DNA from: Candidatus Desulfofervidaceae bacterium
GTDB taxonomy: Bacteria > Desulfobacterota > Desulfofervidia > Desulfofervidales > Desulfofervidaceae
Reading direction: 5' to 3'
Assembly: GCA_027038965.1 (NCBI GenBank)
Contig: JALWFG010000016.1
Location: 172,191-236,190, forward strand
DNA length: 64,000 nt
Shown here: positions 27,269 to 36,786 of the stretch, one piece after another
Position numbering within the stretch: the stretch's first letter is position 1
Layout of the letters: each line of letters begins with the position of its first letter
Program-made: the position numbers and the translations under genes
The notes under the pieces: generated by a model
The model's input: only the letters and a program-made list of their open reading frames with translations
What the model was told of the DNA's origin: nothing
The model's database searches: none

Positions 27269-27622
27269 TTATGCCAATATCAAAACAGTAGTCAAGAATA
27301 GGCTTAGAATTAACACCCCTGCAAAGAGCTGTTTTTGCCATGGCAGGCCAATACCTAAATCCATCAATATGAGCCTTAGTCCACCTAAGGCATGGTAACA
27401 GGCACTGAATACAAGCAGGCATTCCAAAATTTTTATAAAAATATGTTCTCTGCTAGCCAAAAATATCCTAAATACCTGCTCATTTTGGGAAAAATAGGAA
27501 ATTACTATCAAATGGAGCCCCAAGTAGATAACCAGTCCTATACCAGTGAGGCGCATTAGTAGCCACGCCATAGAACCAGCGTGCCATTTGTAAGAAAAGA
27601 GCCATTTAAAATAGTTTCTCAT
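27269..27622 (-). CDS. sdhC: Succinate dehydrogenase/fumarate reductase cytochrome b subunit (SdhC-like)
   Basis: A roughly 117-residue membrane subunit with three helices. The signature pattern is seen in SMAWLLMRLTGIGLVIYLGL-type sequence and in the heme-histidine region YHALGGLRLILMDLGI. Together with SdhD it should hold b-type heme and the quinone site. The ATG at 27622 is preferred to a TTG two codons earlier. It is the first gene of the sdhCDAB operon. Confidence 0.83.
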   Translation of the reverse strand: MRNYFKWLFSYKWHAGSMAWLLMRLTGIGLVIYLGLHLIVISYFSQNEQVFRIFLASREHIFIKILECLLVFSACYHALGGLRLILMDLGIGLPWQKQLFAGVLILSLFLTTVLILA

Positions 27623-27701
27623 AAACAAAGTTTATACATAAAGAAGGCCTCTTTGGCAACAATGGACTAAATGAAAGGTCAAAACAAGAAGATGAATGCC
27701 T

Positions 27702-29690
27702 TTATTCCCATTTTAAAGCCATTTCTTCTAAAAATTTAATTTTGTCTCTCAATTCAGCGGCCTTCTCAAATTCGAGATTTTCGGCTGCCGCAAACATTTC
27801 TCCTTTTAACCTTTCAATTTCGGCCTCTAGTTCCTCTTTGGTTTGATATTTGATTTCTGGCTCTTTTACTAGGCCTACTTCACAGTAATCTGCTTCATAA
27901 ATGGAGGCCAAAATATTATCAATTTGTTTCTTTATGGTTTGAGGGGTAATGTGGTGTTTTTTGTTATATGCTTTTTGGATTTTTCTCCTTCTTTCGGTTT
28001 CAAGGATGGCCCGTTTCATAGATTCGGTCATGGTATTGGCATAAAAGATGACCTCTCCATGCACATTCCGAGCTGCCCTTCCACAGGTTTGAATGAGGGA
28101 GCGCTCTGACCTCAAGAATCCCTCTTTATCGGCATCCAAAATGGCTACCAGAGACACTTCTGGCAGGTCAAGCCCCTCTCTTAAAAGATTGATGCCAATT
28201 AAGACATCAAATTTCCCCGTCCTTAAACCTTGGATAATGCGCACTCTTTCTAAGGAATCAATATCTGAATGCATGTATTTTACCTTTACACCCAAGTTGG
28301 CGTAATACTCAGTTAAGTCCTCAGCCATACGCTTGGTTAGGGTAGTTACTAATACCCGTTCTCCTCGAGCCACCCGTTTTTTTATCTCGGCCAAAAGGTC
28401 ATCTACCTGATTGGTGGCTGGACGAACATAGATTTTAGGGTCCATGAGGCCTGTAGGGCGAATGATTTGTTCAACCACCTGCCCCTGACACTTCTGGAGT
28501 TCATAAGGACCAGGGGTAGCTGAGACGTAAATAACTTGGTTGACCCTCCTTTCAAATTCTTCAAAGTTCAAAGGGCGATTATCAAGGGCCGAAGGGAGGC
28601 GCCAACCGTATTCAACCAAGCTTTTCTTGCGAGAGTAGTCTCCCAGATACATGCCCCTTATTTGGGGTATGGTAATATGGCTTTCATCGATAAAAAGGAG
28701 ATAATCCTCAGGGAAATAATCAAGCAGGGTGTAAGGAGGTTCTCCAGGGGCACGTCCATCTAAGTAACGAGCATAATTTTCAATTCCGTGGCAATATCCC
28801 ATTTCGGCCAGCATTTCGAGATCAAAAAGAGTTCGTTCCCTGATGCGCTGGGCTTCTATTTGTCGGTTTTGAGAAAGAAAGAATTTTATTCGCTCCTCCA
28901 TTTCTTTTTTAATAGCATTGATAATGTCGTCTAAACTGCCTGAGGCGCTGAGGTAGTGCGTGGCTGGATGAATTACCATTTCCGGTACCCTTTGTTTGAC
29001 CCTTCCCCTAAGGGGGTCAATGGTATAAATGCCTTCTATTCTCTCTCCCCAAAATTCTATTCTTACTGCCTCATCCTCTTCATAGGCTGGAAATATCTCT
29101 ATTCTGTCTCCTCGGACTCGGAAACTGCCCCGTTTAAAGTCAATATCGTTTCGCTCATATTGCATGTTTACCAGAGCTCCAATGACCTCATCTCTCTGTC
29201 TTGAATCTCCTTCAATTAGGACAAGGTGATGGGCGTGATAGGCCTTAGGGGAGCCCAAACCGTAGATGCAGGACACGCTAGCCACAATAACAACGTCATC
29301 TCGAGTCAATAAGGCATGGGTAGCCCGATGGCGCAAGCGGTCAATGGTATCGTTAATGGAGGCGTCCTTGGCAATGTAGGTGTCGGTTTCTGGAAGATAG
29401 GCTTCGGGCTGATAGTAGTCATAGTAGCTAATGAAAAACTCAACGGCGTTTTCCGGAAAAAGCCGTTTAAACTCTCCATAAAGCTGAGCAGCTAGGGCCT
29501 TGTTAGGGGCAATGATAAGAGTGGGCTTATTAACCTGGGCAATCACATTGGCCATAGTGAAAGTCTTCCCAGAGCCAGTTACCCCTAAAAGCACTTGATG
29601 CTTAAGGCCTTCTTTAACACCTTTAACCAAGGCCTCTATCGCTTGGGGCTGGTCGCCAGTGGGTTGGTATTCCGAAACAAGTTTGAACAT
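27702..29690 (-). CDS. uvrB: Excinuclease ABC subunit B
   Basis: The damage-verifying helicase-like subunit of nucleotide excision repair. Visible motifs are [17 protein letters not shown] (Walker A), the beta-hairpin [40 protein letters not shown], the helicase motif VI region RTCGRAAR-like QTCGRAARN, and a C-terminal UVR motif ([13 protein letters not shown]) that binds UvrC. It is full-length at 662 residues. It is monocistronic here; the UvrA-like gene in this window is about 13 kb away. Confidence 0.97.
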   Translation of the reverse strand: MFKLVSEYQPTGDQPQAIEALVKGVKEGLKHQVLLGVTGSGKTFTMANVIAQVNKPTLIIAPNKALAAQLYGEFKRLFPENAVEFFISYYDYYQPEAYLPETDTYIAKDASINDTIDRLRHRATHALLTRDDVVIVASVSCIYGLGSPKAYHAHHLVLIEGDSRQRDEVIGALVNMQYERNDIDFKRGSFRVRGDRIEIFPAYEEDEAVRIEFWGERIEGIYTIDPLRGRVKQRVPEMVIHPATHYLSASGSLDDIINAIKKEMEERIKFFLSQNRQIEAQRIRERTLFDLEMLAEMGYCHGIENYARYLDGRAPGEPPYTLLDYFPEDYLLFIDESHITIPQIRGMYLGDYSRKKSLVEYGWRLPSALDNRPLNFEEFERRVNQVIYVSATPGPYELQKCQGQVVEQIIRPTGLMDPKIYVRPATNQVDDLLAEIKKRVARGERVLVTTLTKRMAEDLTEYYANLGVKVKYMHSDIDSLERVRIIQGLRTGKFDVLIGINLLREGLDLPEVSLVAILDADKEGFLRSERSLIQTCGRAARNVHGEVIFYANTMTESMKRAILETERRRKIQKAYNKKHHITPQTIKKQIDNILASIYEADYCEVGLVKEPEIKYQTKEELEAEIERLKGEMFAAAENLEFEKAAELRDKIKFLEEMALKWE

Positions 29691-29813
29691 AAGACTATAT
29701 TCTACACTGAAGGGTTTTTAAAACATTTTAATACTCCTGTGGACCAACGCAAGTGCTGGTTACTACCTTAAATTTTTAGTGGGATTTTTGCCTTTAGCTT
29801 AAGGATAAATGTC

Positions 29814-31082
29814 TTACTTAAGCGCTGTCATATAAAAGGAGAAAAACTTGTTGGTCCATTTTAAGGCCTGTAGATATATTTGTTCTAGGTCGTTGGAGGA
29901 AATTCCCAAGTCACTTTTTAATATATCGATTTTTTCGATATCCATATTCTCACAACTGATTATTAATTGGATAATCTTTCCAATTTTGCCGCTTTTGTCT
30001 ACAATGGCTCTTTTAATTGGGTCTTCTAGAGGTACCTTTTCCAAAATTTCTTTCATTGGACGTTGTAAAATTACGTCCATTAGAGAGAAGATTCCGGCTG
30101 TAAACGCCTTTAGCCCCAAAGACTCACCCCCTAGCTTTTGACCAATGAGTTCTGCAAATTTTGCCCTCAAAGTTGCTTGAACTACTAGCTCCGAGGGCCT
30201 GTCAGTAGCTATTTCTGAAATTGCAATTAACATTATCCAGCGTTTTAATTCCCTTTCTCCTAGCATGGCAGCGGCACGCGAAATGGATGAGACTGGAGCT
30301 CTAAGTGAGAAGAAGGCAGAGTTTATAAATTTAAGAAGTTTCCACGATAATGCTAAATCTTGGGCAATCAAAGAGCTCATTTTTTCAAGGTTGGTCTCTT
30401 GTTGGGTTTCACGGATGATTCTCAATAAACTTGCCTTATATGCTGGGATATCCCTTTGGGACACGATCTGGGGCCGACTAAAAAAGAACCCCTGAAAATA
30501 ATCAAAATTAAGGCTTAGAGCTTCATTGAATTCTGCGGTTGTTTCTACTTTTTCTGCCAAAGTTGACTTTTTCATTGCCTTGAAATATCTGGTCAATCTT
30601 CTTATTTGGTCCTTAGATGTTTCTTGAAAATCAATTTTGATAATATCTGATAGTTGAATCAGGGGTTTTATACCCTCTCTGAAGAAAAAGTCGTCTAGGG
30701 CCAATTGAAAGCCCTGTTTTTTGGCCTTTTTACACGCTTCAATTGTCCGGCTATTTAAGTCTACATTTTCTAAAATTTCTATGACAACTATTTCTTGAGG
30801 AAGAAAATTGAAGTATTCTTCGACTAAAAGCTCAGTTGTAAAATTTATAAATGCCTTTTTGTTTCCTACAATGTTTTCTAATCCAAAAGACAATAGAGAG
30901 TTTATAACATTTAGGGTGGCTGCCTCTCCACTTATTTGAGATGGAAATGCCTTTTCGGTCTTTTCAGTTCGAAATAGGAGTTCATAGGCAAAGGTCTTTT
31001 GATGTCTATCCAAAATAGGTTGTCGAGCAAGAACTTTCTGGATGGTTATATTTTTTTGCGAATTGGGAAAGGGTAAATTCAT
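29814..31082 (-). CDS. EAL-HDOD signalling protein, degenerate EAL
   Basis: A 422-residue protein of the YuxH/CdgJ type. The N-terminal EAL-like domain begins VLARQPILDRHQKTFAYELLF; the catalytic Glu-containing EAL motif survives only as ELL and the later metal-binding signatures are not intact (ALDDFFF remains), so it probably does not hydrolyse c-di-GMP. The C-terminal HDOD domain (KLLKFINSAFFSLRAPVSSI, then AAAMLGERELKRWIMLI) lacks the HD catalytic pair. Such proteins usually act by protein or nucleotide binding in motility or biofilm control. Divergent from dnaK. Confidence 0.85.
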   Translation of the reverse strand: MNLPFPNSQKNITIQKVLARQPILDRHQKTFAYELLFRTEKTEKAFPSQISGEAATLNVINSLLSFGLENIVGNKKAFINFTTELLVEEYFNFLPQEIVVIEILENVDLNSRTIEACKKAKKQGFQLALDDFFFREGIKPLIQLSDIIKIDFQETSKDQIRRLTRYFKAMKKSTLAEKVETTAEFNEALSLNFDYFQGFFFSRPQIVSQRDIPAYKASLLRIIRETQQETNLEKMSSLIAQDLALSWKLLKFINSAFFSLRAPVSSISRAAAMLGERELKRWIMLIAISEIATDRPSELVVQATLRAKFAELIGQKLGGESLGLKAFTAGIFSLMDVILQRPMKEILEKVPLEDPIKRAIVDKSGKIGKIIQLIISCENMDIEKIDILKSDLGISSNDLEQIYLQALKWTNKFFSFYMTALK

Positions 31083-31205
31083 TTTTTATAATTCTATCAT
31101 ATAAGGGTAGAGTTTGAAAAGCCTTTTTTTCAAATCTCCTTACTTGTTTGGCGAGTTGTTTCTGAGGTTCTCATTTTGTGAAATAGAAAATTTTAAAAGT
31201 TCCTC

Positions 31206-31234
31206 TTGCCAATAAGGGGTTCTATGCTTACTTT
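31206..31234 (+). promoter_or_regulatory. Candidate promoter of dnaK
   Basis: TTGCCA and TACTTT are separated by 17 bases and lie about 40 bases before dnaK. No CIRCE (HrcA) inverted repeat or sigma-32-like box was seen nearby. Confidence 0.3.
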
Positions 31235-31274
31235 TATGTAGATAAAAAACAGAAAGCCAAGGAGGAAAGAGGAA

Positions 31275-33185
31275 ATGGCAAAGGCAGTAGGAATTGATCT
31301 GGGCACGACGAATTCGGTCATCGCCGTCATTGAGGGTGGTAAACCAAAGGTGATTCATAACGCAGAGGGGGCAAGGCTTACACCTTCTGTGGTTGCCTTC
31401 ACAAAAGATGGAAAGCGCCTTGTAGGACAAGTAGCCAAGAGACAAGCCATTTTGAATCCAGAGCGCACTATCTATTCGGCCAAGCGTTTTATCGGTAGGC
31501 GCTGGGGTGAAGTAGATGAGGAAAGTAAAATGGTATCTTATAAGGTGGTTAGGGGCCCTAACGATACAGTGCGGTTTGATATTGATGGCAAGTTATATGC
31601 CCCAGAAGAAATTTCCGCTATGGTGCTTAGGAAGTTGGTAGACGATGCCTCTGCCTATTTAGGAGAAAAGGTTAAGGATGTGGTGATTACGGTACCTGCC
31701 TATTTTAATGATGCCCAAAGACAGGCCACTAAGGATGCTGGCACTATTGCCGGTTTGAATGTCTTGCGCATTATTAATGAGCCTACCGCGGCCGCTTTGG
31801 CCTATGGCGTTGACAGGGAGAAAAACGAAAAGGTGTTAGTATTTGACTTAGGTGGTGGGACCTTTGATGTTTCTATTTTGGAAGTAGGTGAGGGTGTGTG
31901 TGAGGTTTTGTCCACCTCTGGAGATACCCATTTGGGTGGGGATGATTTTGATAAACGCATTGTAGATTGGCTAGCCGATGAATTTAAAAAGGAACACGGC
32001 ATTGATTTAAGACAAGACAGACAGGCCCTTCAAAGACTTTATGAAGCGGCTGAGAAGGCAAAGTGTGAACTCTCAAGCACTTTGGAAACAGAAATTAACC
32101 TGCCATTTATTACCGCGGACGCCAATGGCCCTAAACATCTTCAAATGACTCTTACACGGGCCAAGTTTGAGCAGCTGGTAGATGATTTGGTTAAAAGGTG
32201 TCTTGGTCCAGTAAAACAAGCTCTTTCTGATGCCAAGCTTTCACCGCAGGACATCAATGAGATTTTGTTGGTTGGTGGTAGTACGCGTATTCCGGCTGTT
32301 CAGCAGTTAATTAAAGATTTCTTTGGCAAGGAACCCAATAAGGGAATTAACCCCGACGAAGCCGTAGCTATAGGGGCTGCTATTCAGGCCGGCATTATTC
32401 AAGGAGAGGTAAAAGAGGTTGTTTTGCTTGATGTAACGCCTCTTTCTCTTGGGGTGGAAACCCTGGGTGGTGTGATGACTAAAATTATTGAGAGAAATAC
32501 TACGATTCCAGTAAAACGGAGTCAGATTTTTACAACGGCTGAAGACAACCAGAGTGCAGTGGATATTGTAGTCTGTCAGGGCGAAAGGCCTATTGCTAGA
32601 GACAATCGTATTTTAGGCCAATTTAGGCTTGAAGGAATTAGGCCCGCACCCAGGGGTGTACCTCGCATAGAGGTAACCTTTGATATTGATGTAAATGGTA
32701 TTCTCAACGTTACCGCTAAGGACCTAGATACAGGAAAAGAGCAAAAAATTACGATTACTGGTGCCTCTACCCTTGATAGGAGTGAAGTGGAACGCATGGT
32801 TAAAGAAGCCGAAATGCATGCTGAAGAAGATAGAAGAAGGAAGGAAGAGGCTGAGGTAAGAAATCAGGCCGACAATTTGGCCTATCAAGTGGAGAAGACC
32901 CTTAAGGATTTGGGAGATAAGGCCCCGGCAGCAGATAAAGCCCGGTGTGAACAGCTAATTCAAGATATAAGAGAAGCCATTAAATCCAATGCCCCAGTGG
33001 ATAGGATTAAGAACCTGATGAATGAACTTCAGCAGGCGGCCTATAATCTGAGTTCTCAGGCCTATCAACAGGCTACAGGCACGCCTGGAGCGGGTACACC
33101 TCCACCCGGTGCAGGCGGAAGTGCTAGTGGTTCAGAAAAGGGCGGAGACGATGTCATAGATGCTGAATACAAAGAAACAAATTAA
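31275..33185 (+). CDS. dnaK: Hsp70 chaperone DnaK
   Basis: ATP-dependent protein-folding chaperone. The ATPase shows [31 protein letters not shown] and [12 protein letters not shown]; the substrate-binding domain and linker ([18 protein letters not shown]) follow, and the acidic tail ends [12 protein letters not shown] in the usual DDVIDAE form. It has the expected length of 636 residues and a strong ribosome site (AAGGAGGAAAGAGG). dnaJ and grpE are not adjacent; a terminator follows directly, so it is a one-gene unit. Confidence 0.98.
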   Translation: MAKAVGIDLGTTNSVIAVIEGGKPKVIHNAEGARLTPSVVAFTKDGKRLVGQVAKRQAILNPERTIYSAKRFIGRRWGEVDEESKMVSYKVVRGPNDTVRFDIDGKLYAPEEISAMVLRKLVDDASAYLGEKVKDVVITVPAYFNDAQRQATKDAGTIAGLNVLRIINEPTAAALAYGVDREKNEKVLVFDLGGGTFDVSILEVGEGVCEVLSTSGDTHLGGDDFDKRIVDWLADEFKKEHGIDLRQDRQALQRLYEAAEKAKCELSSTLETEINLPFITADANGPKHLQMTLTRAKFEQLVDDLVKRCLGPVKQALSDAKLSPQDINEILLVGGSTRIPAVQQLIKDFFGKEPNKGINPDEAVAIGAAIQAGIIQGEVKEVVLLDVTPLSLGVETLGGVMTKIIERNTTIPVKRSQIFTTAEDNQSAVDIVVCQGERPIARDNRILGQFRLEGIRPAPRGVPRIEVTFDIDVNGILNVTAKDLDTGKEQKITITGASTLDRSEVERMVKEAEMHAEEDRRRKEEAEVRNQADNLAYQVEKTLKDLGDKAPAADKARCEQLIQDIREAIKSNAPVDRIKNLMNELQQAAYNLSSQAYQQATGTPGAGTPPPGAGGSASGSEKGGDDVIDAEYKETN

Positions 33186-33203
33186 ATGGTAAAATAAGCT
33201 TAA

Positions 33204-33238
33204 AAAGAGGGTTGGCGTAAGGCTGGCCCTCTTTTTTT
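33204..33238 (+). terminator. Rho-independent terminator after dnaK
   Basis: AAAGAGGGTTGGC pairs with GCTGGCCCTCTTT around a GTAAG loop (with two G-U/mismatch steps), followed by seven Ts. Confidence 0.8.
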
Positions 33239-33317
33239 ATATCTCTTTTTTTATATAAGGTGATAGTGTATATTACCATGGGCGTAACATCGGTTGATAA
33301 AAAGGTGTTCGGTTCAG

Positions 33318-33827
33318 ATGAATGTCATAAGCATAGATAGCCCGACCGAGGAAAAGATTCTTTGGGCCGAAAGGACCTTTGAAAAGATAGGCCCTATTTT
33401 ATTAAAGGATAAAGGTATTGTAAGGGACCTTGAGCTCTTTAAAGAGGCAAATAAAGCCACTTGGGACAAAATGAAGGCCCTTGGCATTCCTCAAATTTGT
33501 AGTGAGTGCGATAAGACCGGTGGGAGTTGTTGTCGGAAAAGAATAGATAGACATTATGATGCCGTGATGCTTCTTATTAACAAGTTATTGGGAGTCCAGC
33601 TTCCTCATCGGGCCTTATATCAAGGGGCGTGCTTTTTTCTAGGGCCTACAGGGTGTCGGTTGTGGGCCAGAGAGGTGATTTGCATAAACTACCTCTGTGA
33701 GAAAATTACAGCAAAGATTCCCCATAATGAAATTGTTTCTTTGCAAAAAATCGCCTGTAAAGAAATGGATGTCCTCTTTTTTTTGCAAGAAAGGCTTAAA
33801 AAACTCTTACTGGGTTTTGTTCCTTAA
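33318..33827 (+). CDS. Cysteine-rich protein, possible YkgJ-type metal cluster
   Basis: About 169 residues with a cluster of conserved-looking cysteines: ICSECDKTGGSCCRKRI, then GACFFLGPTGCRLWAREVICINYLC. The arrangement (CxxC...CC...C...C...C...C) resembles the YkgJ zinc/iron cluster proteins, but the spacing is not typical, so the call is tentative. A second, clearer YkgJ protein is encoded at 52131-52913. The ATG at 33318 is preferred to an in-frame TTG at 33294, which lacks a ribosome site. No membrane segment. Confidence 0.5.
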   Translation: MNVISIDSPTEEKILWAERTFEKIGPILLKDKGIVRDLELFKEANKATWDKMKALGIPQICSECDKTGGSCCRKRIDRHYDAVMLLINKLLGVQLPHRALYQGACFFLGPTGCRLWAREVICINYLCEKITAKIPHNEIVSLQKIACKEMDVLFFLQERLKKLLLGFVP

Positions 33828-33948
33828 AGATTAATTCTTTCCTAAATTGAGCGTTCTTTGCTCTAATTCCTCAGGAGAATGTTTTTTCTTGCCTTGTCTT
33901 CTTGCAATACTTATTTTTTATCTAGAAGTTTGAGCAAGAGAGTAAGCT

Positions 33949-34824
33949 ATGGAAGGGAAAAAGGCAGAAATAATTAAAGATGCCATCTTCTTACTTAAGG
34001 CAGCTGGGGAAAATGCCCCTGAAATAAAGGGATTACCTAGTGGTATAGAAGGGTTAGATGAGTTATTTTTTACCACCAAGTTAACTCCCAAAGGCCCTCA
34101 AAAAACGCCTTTGGGAGGCTTTCCGCAATATGCCGTTATGAATTTGACAGGCATTTCAGATACTGGCAAGAGTCTGATGGTGGAACAATTTGCCATTACC
34201 CAAGCCAATAATGGTTTACCTGTAGCCTTTATTACTGTGGAAACGCCAGCTACCTTTTTGGCAGTTTCTCTTAAAAATAGAGCGCAGGCCATGGGAATTG
34301 ATTATGAAAGGGTGGAAGAACGAATAATCATTATTGATGCTGCTTCCTATTCTATTTTGAGGGAAGAGATTCCTACCCTTTTGGCTACCTTAGCACACAG
34401 CATTAAAAGATATCATATCAAGGTTACAATCATCGATTCAATAACTGGTCTATTTGAGGCCAAAGAAATGTTTGCTAGAAGTATAGTAAGACAGGTATTT
34501 AATTTCATGAAGAAGTGGTATCAAACAGCCCTTTTTGTTTCCCAGAAACGTTCAGGTCATGAGGAACTTTCTGCAGAAGCAGCTGGCGGATATGCAGTAT
34601 CCCATATTTTGGATGGAGCAATAGTTCTTTCCAAAAAGGTAATTGCTTCTACTCATGACGAACGATTATTTAAACGCCCTATTGGTGAGCTAATTCGGCT
34701 TTTTAGAATTGATGGGTGTCGGCTATGTGGTCATGATATCGATACACATCTTATGGAAATTGGAGAGACGGGTCTTGTAAAAATTGGCCCAAGTTTGAAG
34801 CATTTAGGCAAACAATCTTTATAA
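33949..34824 (+). CDS. KaiC/RadA-like RecA-fold ATPase
   Basis: A 291-residue single-domain ATPase. Walker A is LTGISDTGKSLMVEQFAIT, Walker B is VTIIDSITGLFE, and a glutamate-containing TVETP follows strand 2. The N-terminus (GLPSGIEGLDELFF) has the KaiC/RadA opening pattern. The C-terminus has CRLCGHDIDTHLMEIGETG, with a CxxC and histidines that could bind metal. It is not RecA (no L1/L2 loops) and lacks the C4 finger of RadA, so a KaiC-like regulator is the better description. The next gene, 12 bp downstream, encodes a helix-turn-helix-containing partner, and the pair probably works together. Confidence 0.7.
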   Translation: MEGKKAEIIKDAIFLLKAAGENAPEIKGLPSGIEGLDELFFTTKLTPKGPQKTPLGGFPQYAVMNLTGISDTGKSLMVEQFAITQANNGLPVAFITVETPATFLAVSLKNRAQAMGIDYERVEERIIIIDAASYSILREEIPTLLATLAHSIKRYHIKVTIIDSITGLFEAKEMFARSIVRQVFNFMKKWYQTALFVSQKRSGHEELSAEAAGGYAVSHILDGAIVLSKKVIASTHDERLFKRPIGELIRLFRIDGCRLCGHDIDTHLMEIGETGLVKIGPSLKHLGKQSL

Positions 34825-34836
34825 GGAGGGAGGGCG

Positions 34837-35451
34837 ATGTCTGTGATTACTCCCCAAGAGATTAAAAATCAAGATATTGACACCTTGGCCATTCGAGTCT
34901 TTTTAAAGGCCCTTGAGGTTATCGGGGGGCCAAGGAAGTTGATTTTGTATCGAAATCTGACGTGGATCCCTAGCCTTTTAGAGGCCGCTTATGCAGTTGT
35001 TTTGGCCAATGAATATTTTAAAACAGAAGAAGAAATTGCGGAGTTTACAGGTCTTACGAGACAAACAGTAAGGAATATTCTTAAAGCAGATCCTGATGTG
35101 GTTATAAAAAAATTAGAAGGGGAACTTCAGGAAAATAAGGTCAAGGTTCATACCGCCGGGGGATTGGCCAAATTGGCCTATCAAGAGATTAAAGAAGGAA
35201 GAGACTATCTTAACATTTTTGCTGATTTGGTTGCTCAGGGAACGAAGGCCCTTGGAATTACCTGGCCCATAGAAATATTGCAAAGGATTAAAGGGCTGAA
35301 ATTTCCGGTAGAAAAAGAGTTACTAAAGGAAAGGTTGAAGGGGGTGAAGATTAAAGATAGTCCAATAGAATTGCTATTGGATAAATTAAATTATCCTGTT
35401 AAGGGGCCAGCTCAACTCCTAGAAGAATTGAGCAGACAACAGACAGATTAA
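34837..35451 (+). CDS. Helix-turn-helix regulatory protein, partner of KaiC-like ATPase
   Basis: A 204-residue cytoplasmic protein. The predicted DNA-binding helix-turn-helix is at about residues 65-90 (TEEEIAEFTGLTRQTVRNIL). The N-terminal part (FLKALEVIGGPRKLILYRNL) and the long helical C-terminus are of unknown fold. It starts 12 bp after the KaiC-like gene with a GGAGGGAGGG ribosome site. I do not recognise a named family; archaeal-like regulators of this arrangement exist, but the assignment is uncertain. It may transduce the ATPase state to transcription. Confidence 0.5.
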   Translation: MSVITPQEIKNQDIDTLAIRVFLKALEVIGGPRKLILYRNLTWIPSLLEAAYAVVLANEYFKTEEEIAEFTGLTRQTVRNILKADPDVVIKKLEGELQENKVKVHTAGGLAKLAYQEIKEGRDYLNIFADLVAQGTKALGITWPIEILQRIKGLKFPVEKELLKERLKGVKIKDSPIELLLDKLNYPVKGPAQLLEELSRQQTD

Positions 35452-35480
35452 ATGAAATCAGAGAGCATTTGTTTTTTGTT

Positions 35481-35536
35481 TGACATTTTTTAAAAAATAG
35501 TGTAGCTTTGGCTCTCAAATTATCCTCGTGGGAGGA
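35481..35536 (+). repeat. 56-bp direct repeat, copy 1 (with promoter)
   Basis: Matches 36359-36414 at 55 of 56 positions. It contains TTGACA at 35480-35485 (-35), a T-tract/A-tract spacer, TAGCTT at 35503-35508 (-10) and ends in GGGAGGA, which serves as the ribosome site of the antitoxin gene. Confidence 0.92.
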
Positions 35537-35543
35537 GGCGATA

Positions 35544-35789
35544 ATGGTTTCTAGTCAAATGTTATCCCATATATCTAATAAGGTGCCTTATTTTAAAAAT
35601 GAAGAGAAGAAAAGGGCGTTTTTAGAAGTGATTGGAGCTTTAGTTTTAAGAATTATAAGCTTGAGGAAAGGTGCTGAAATTCTTGATATGGAAGAACAGG
35701 TTTTATTAAAAATTTTAGATGATCTTGGATATTCCTTTTCTTATCTTGAAGATGAAGATGTAGTAAGGGAGAGGGAGTGGAAGGTTTGA
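35544..35789 (+). CDS. UPF0175-type antitoxin
   Basis: About 81 residues. The core ISLRKGAEILDMEEQVLL followed by LDDLGYSFSYLEDEDV matches the UPF0175 helix-turn-helix pattern (small antitoxins paired with DUF3368 PIN proteins). It should bind and silence the toxin and repress the operon. The start is the ATG at 35544, preceded by GGGAGGAGG; the frame extends upstream into the promoter repeat and is not used. It overlaps the toxin gene by 13 bp. Confidence 0.72.
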   Translation: MVSSQMLSHISNKVPYFKNEEKKRAFLEVIGALVLRIISLRKGAEILDMEEQVLLKILDDLGYSFSYLEDEDVVREREWKV

Positions 35790-36277
35790 TAGTAGTTTTT
35801 AATACTTCACCTTTGATTTTTCTCGATAGATTAGGCTATTTAGAAAAGTCTTTGACCTTATTTCAAACGATTATTATTCCTAAAGGAGTCCTGGATGAAA
35901 TTTATGTTAAAGATGATAAAATGAAAGAGGATATTGTTGACCTCAAAAATCGGCAAAATGTTCTATTTGGATTAGAAACTGAATTGGTAAAATTATATAA
36001 GGCTTTACAAGAACGGCTTGGTAAGGGTGAAGCCGAGGCAATATCGTTAGCTATTGAGAAAAACGCTGATTTAGTGGTTTTAGATGATTATGCTGCGAGA
36101 AAAACTGCAATAGAGTTAGGGGTAGAAGTTAAAGGAACTTTAGGCATAGTGAAAAAACTTATGAAAGATAAGGAGATTGAAATCAAAGATATAAAGGAGT
36201 TTTATGAAAAGTTAATAGAAATAGGCTTTAGAGTTAGAAAAAACATATTTGATAGTATTTTTGCACTTAAGAGATAA
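35777..36277 (+). CDS. DUF3368 PIN-domain toxin (VapC-like)
   Basis: A 166-residue PIN-fold protein, expected to be a metal-dependent ribonuclease toxin. LGKGEAEAISLAIEKNADL and VVLDDYAARKTAIELGV carry the later acidic residues, and GTLGIVKKL is the DUF3368 ending. The first catalytic acid, usually Asp in the SDTSPLI motif, is Asn here (VFNTSPLIFLDRL), so activity may be lost or reduced. It starts at a GTG inside the antitoxin 3' end. The pair lies between two copies of a 56-bp direct repeat. Confidence 0.75.
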   Translation: MEGLIVVFNTSPLIFLDRLGYLEKSLTLFQTIIIPKGVLDEIYVKDDKMKEDIVDLKNRQNVLFGLETELVKLYKALQERLGKGEAEAISLAIEKNADLVVLDDYAARKTAIELGVEVKGTLGIVKKLMKDKEIEIKDIKEFYEKLIEIGFRVRKNIFDSIFALKR

Positions 36278-36330
36278 AGACAAATGATTTGTCCTGACCC
36301 CCTAGGAGGGAGGTGGATTATTACCATAAC

Positions 36331-36355
36331 GGCAAAGTTGGGGCTTTGTTTTTTT
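36331..36355 (+). terminator. Weak terminator after the toxin gene
   Basis: CAAAG and CTTTG enclose a TTGGGG loop and are followed by seven Ts. The stem is only five bases. Confidence 0.4.
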
Positions 36356-36358
36356 GAT

Positions 36359-36414
36359 TGACATTTTTTAAAAAATAGTGTAGCTTTGGCTCTCAAACTA
36401 TCCTCGTGGGAGGA
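36359..36414 (+). repeat. 56-bp direct repeat, copy 2, and promoter of the DksA-like gene
   Basis: One base differs from 35481-35536. TTGACA lies at 36358-36363 with a TAGCTT -10 box 17 bases on; the repeat ends in GGGAGGA, which is the ribosome site of the next gene. Confidence 0.92.
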
Positions 36415-36423
36415 AATGGATTT

Positions 36424-36786
36424 ATGGATAAAGAAAAATTGATGTTTTTTAAAGAGCTTCTCTTACAACAAAAAAAAGAACTTTTAGAACAAGCGCGCAA
36501 GACAGTGAGTAGCCTCAGTCAAGAAGGAGAAGAAGTGCCTGCGGATCCGGCCGATCGGGCTACCCTTGAGGCCGATAGAAATTTTTTACTTCGGATTCGG
36601 GATCGAGAAAGAAAATTGCTTGCCAAAATTGATGAAGCCTTAGAAAAGATTGAGAATGGCACTTATGGCATCTGTGAACTATGTGGCAATGAGATCGAAG
36701 AAGAGAGGTTACGGGCTAGGCCAGTAGCGTCTTATTGCATTGAATGCAAAAGGAAGCTTGAGGCCTTGGAAAAAATTCAACGTTAA
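36424..36786 (+). CDS. dksA: DksA/TraR-family zinc-finger transcription factor
   Basis: A 120-residue coiled-coil plus C4-zinc-finger protein that binds the RNA polymerase secondary channel and helps ppGpp in the stringent response. The zinc finger is ICELCGNEIEEERLRAR with ASYCIECK; the coil tip contains DPADRATLEADR, of the D-x-x-D-x-A type needed for activity. Start: the ATG at 36424, nine bases after AGGA. An in-frame GTG at 36406 lies on the ribosome site and is rejected. Downstream it overlaps the convergent mltG end by 4 bp. Confidence 0.88.
   Translation: MDKEKLMFFKELLLQQKKELLEQARKTVSSLSQEGEEVPADPADRATLEADRNFLLRIRDRERKLLAKIDEALEKIENGTYGICELCGNEIEEERLRARPVASYCIECKRKLEALEKIQR

Noticed and set aside
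31083..31274. CIRCE or sigma-32 site before dnaK
   Set aside because: No TTAGCACTC/GAGTGCTAA inverted repeat or sigma-32-like boxes are seen.
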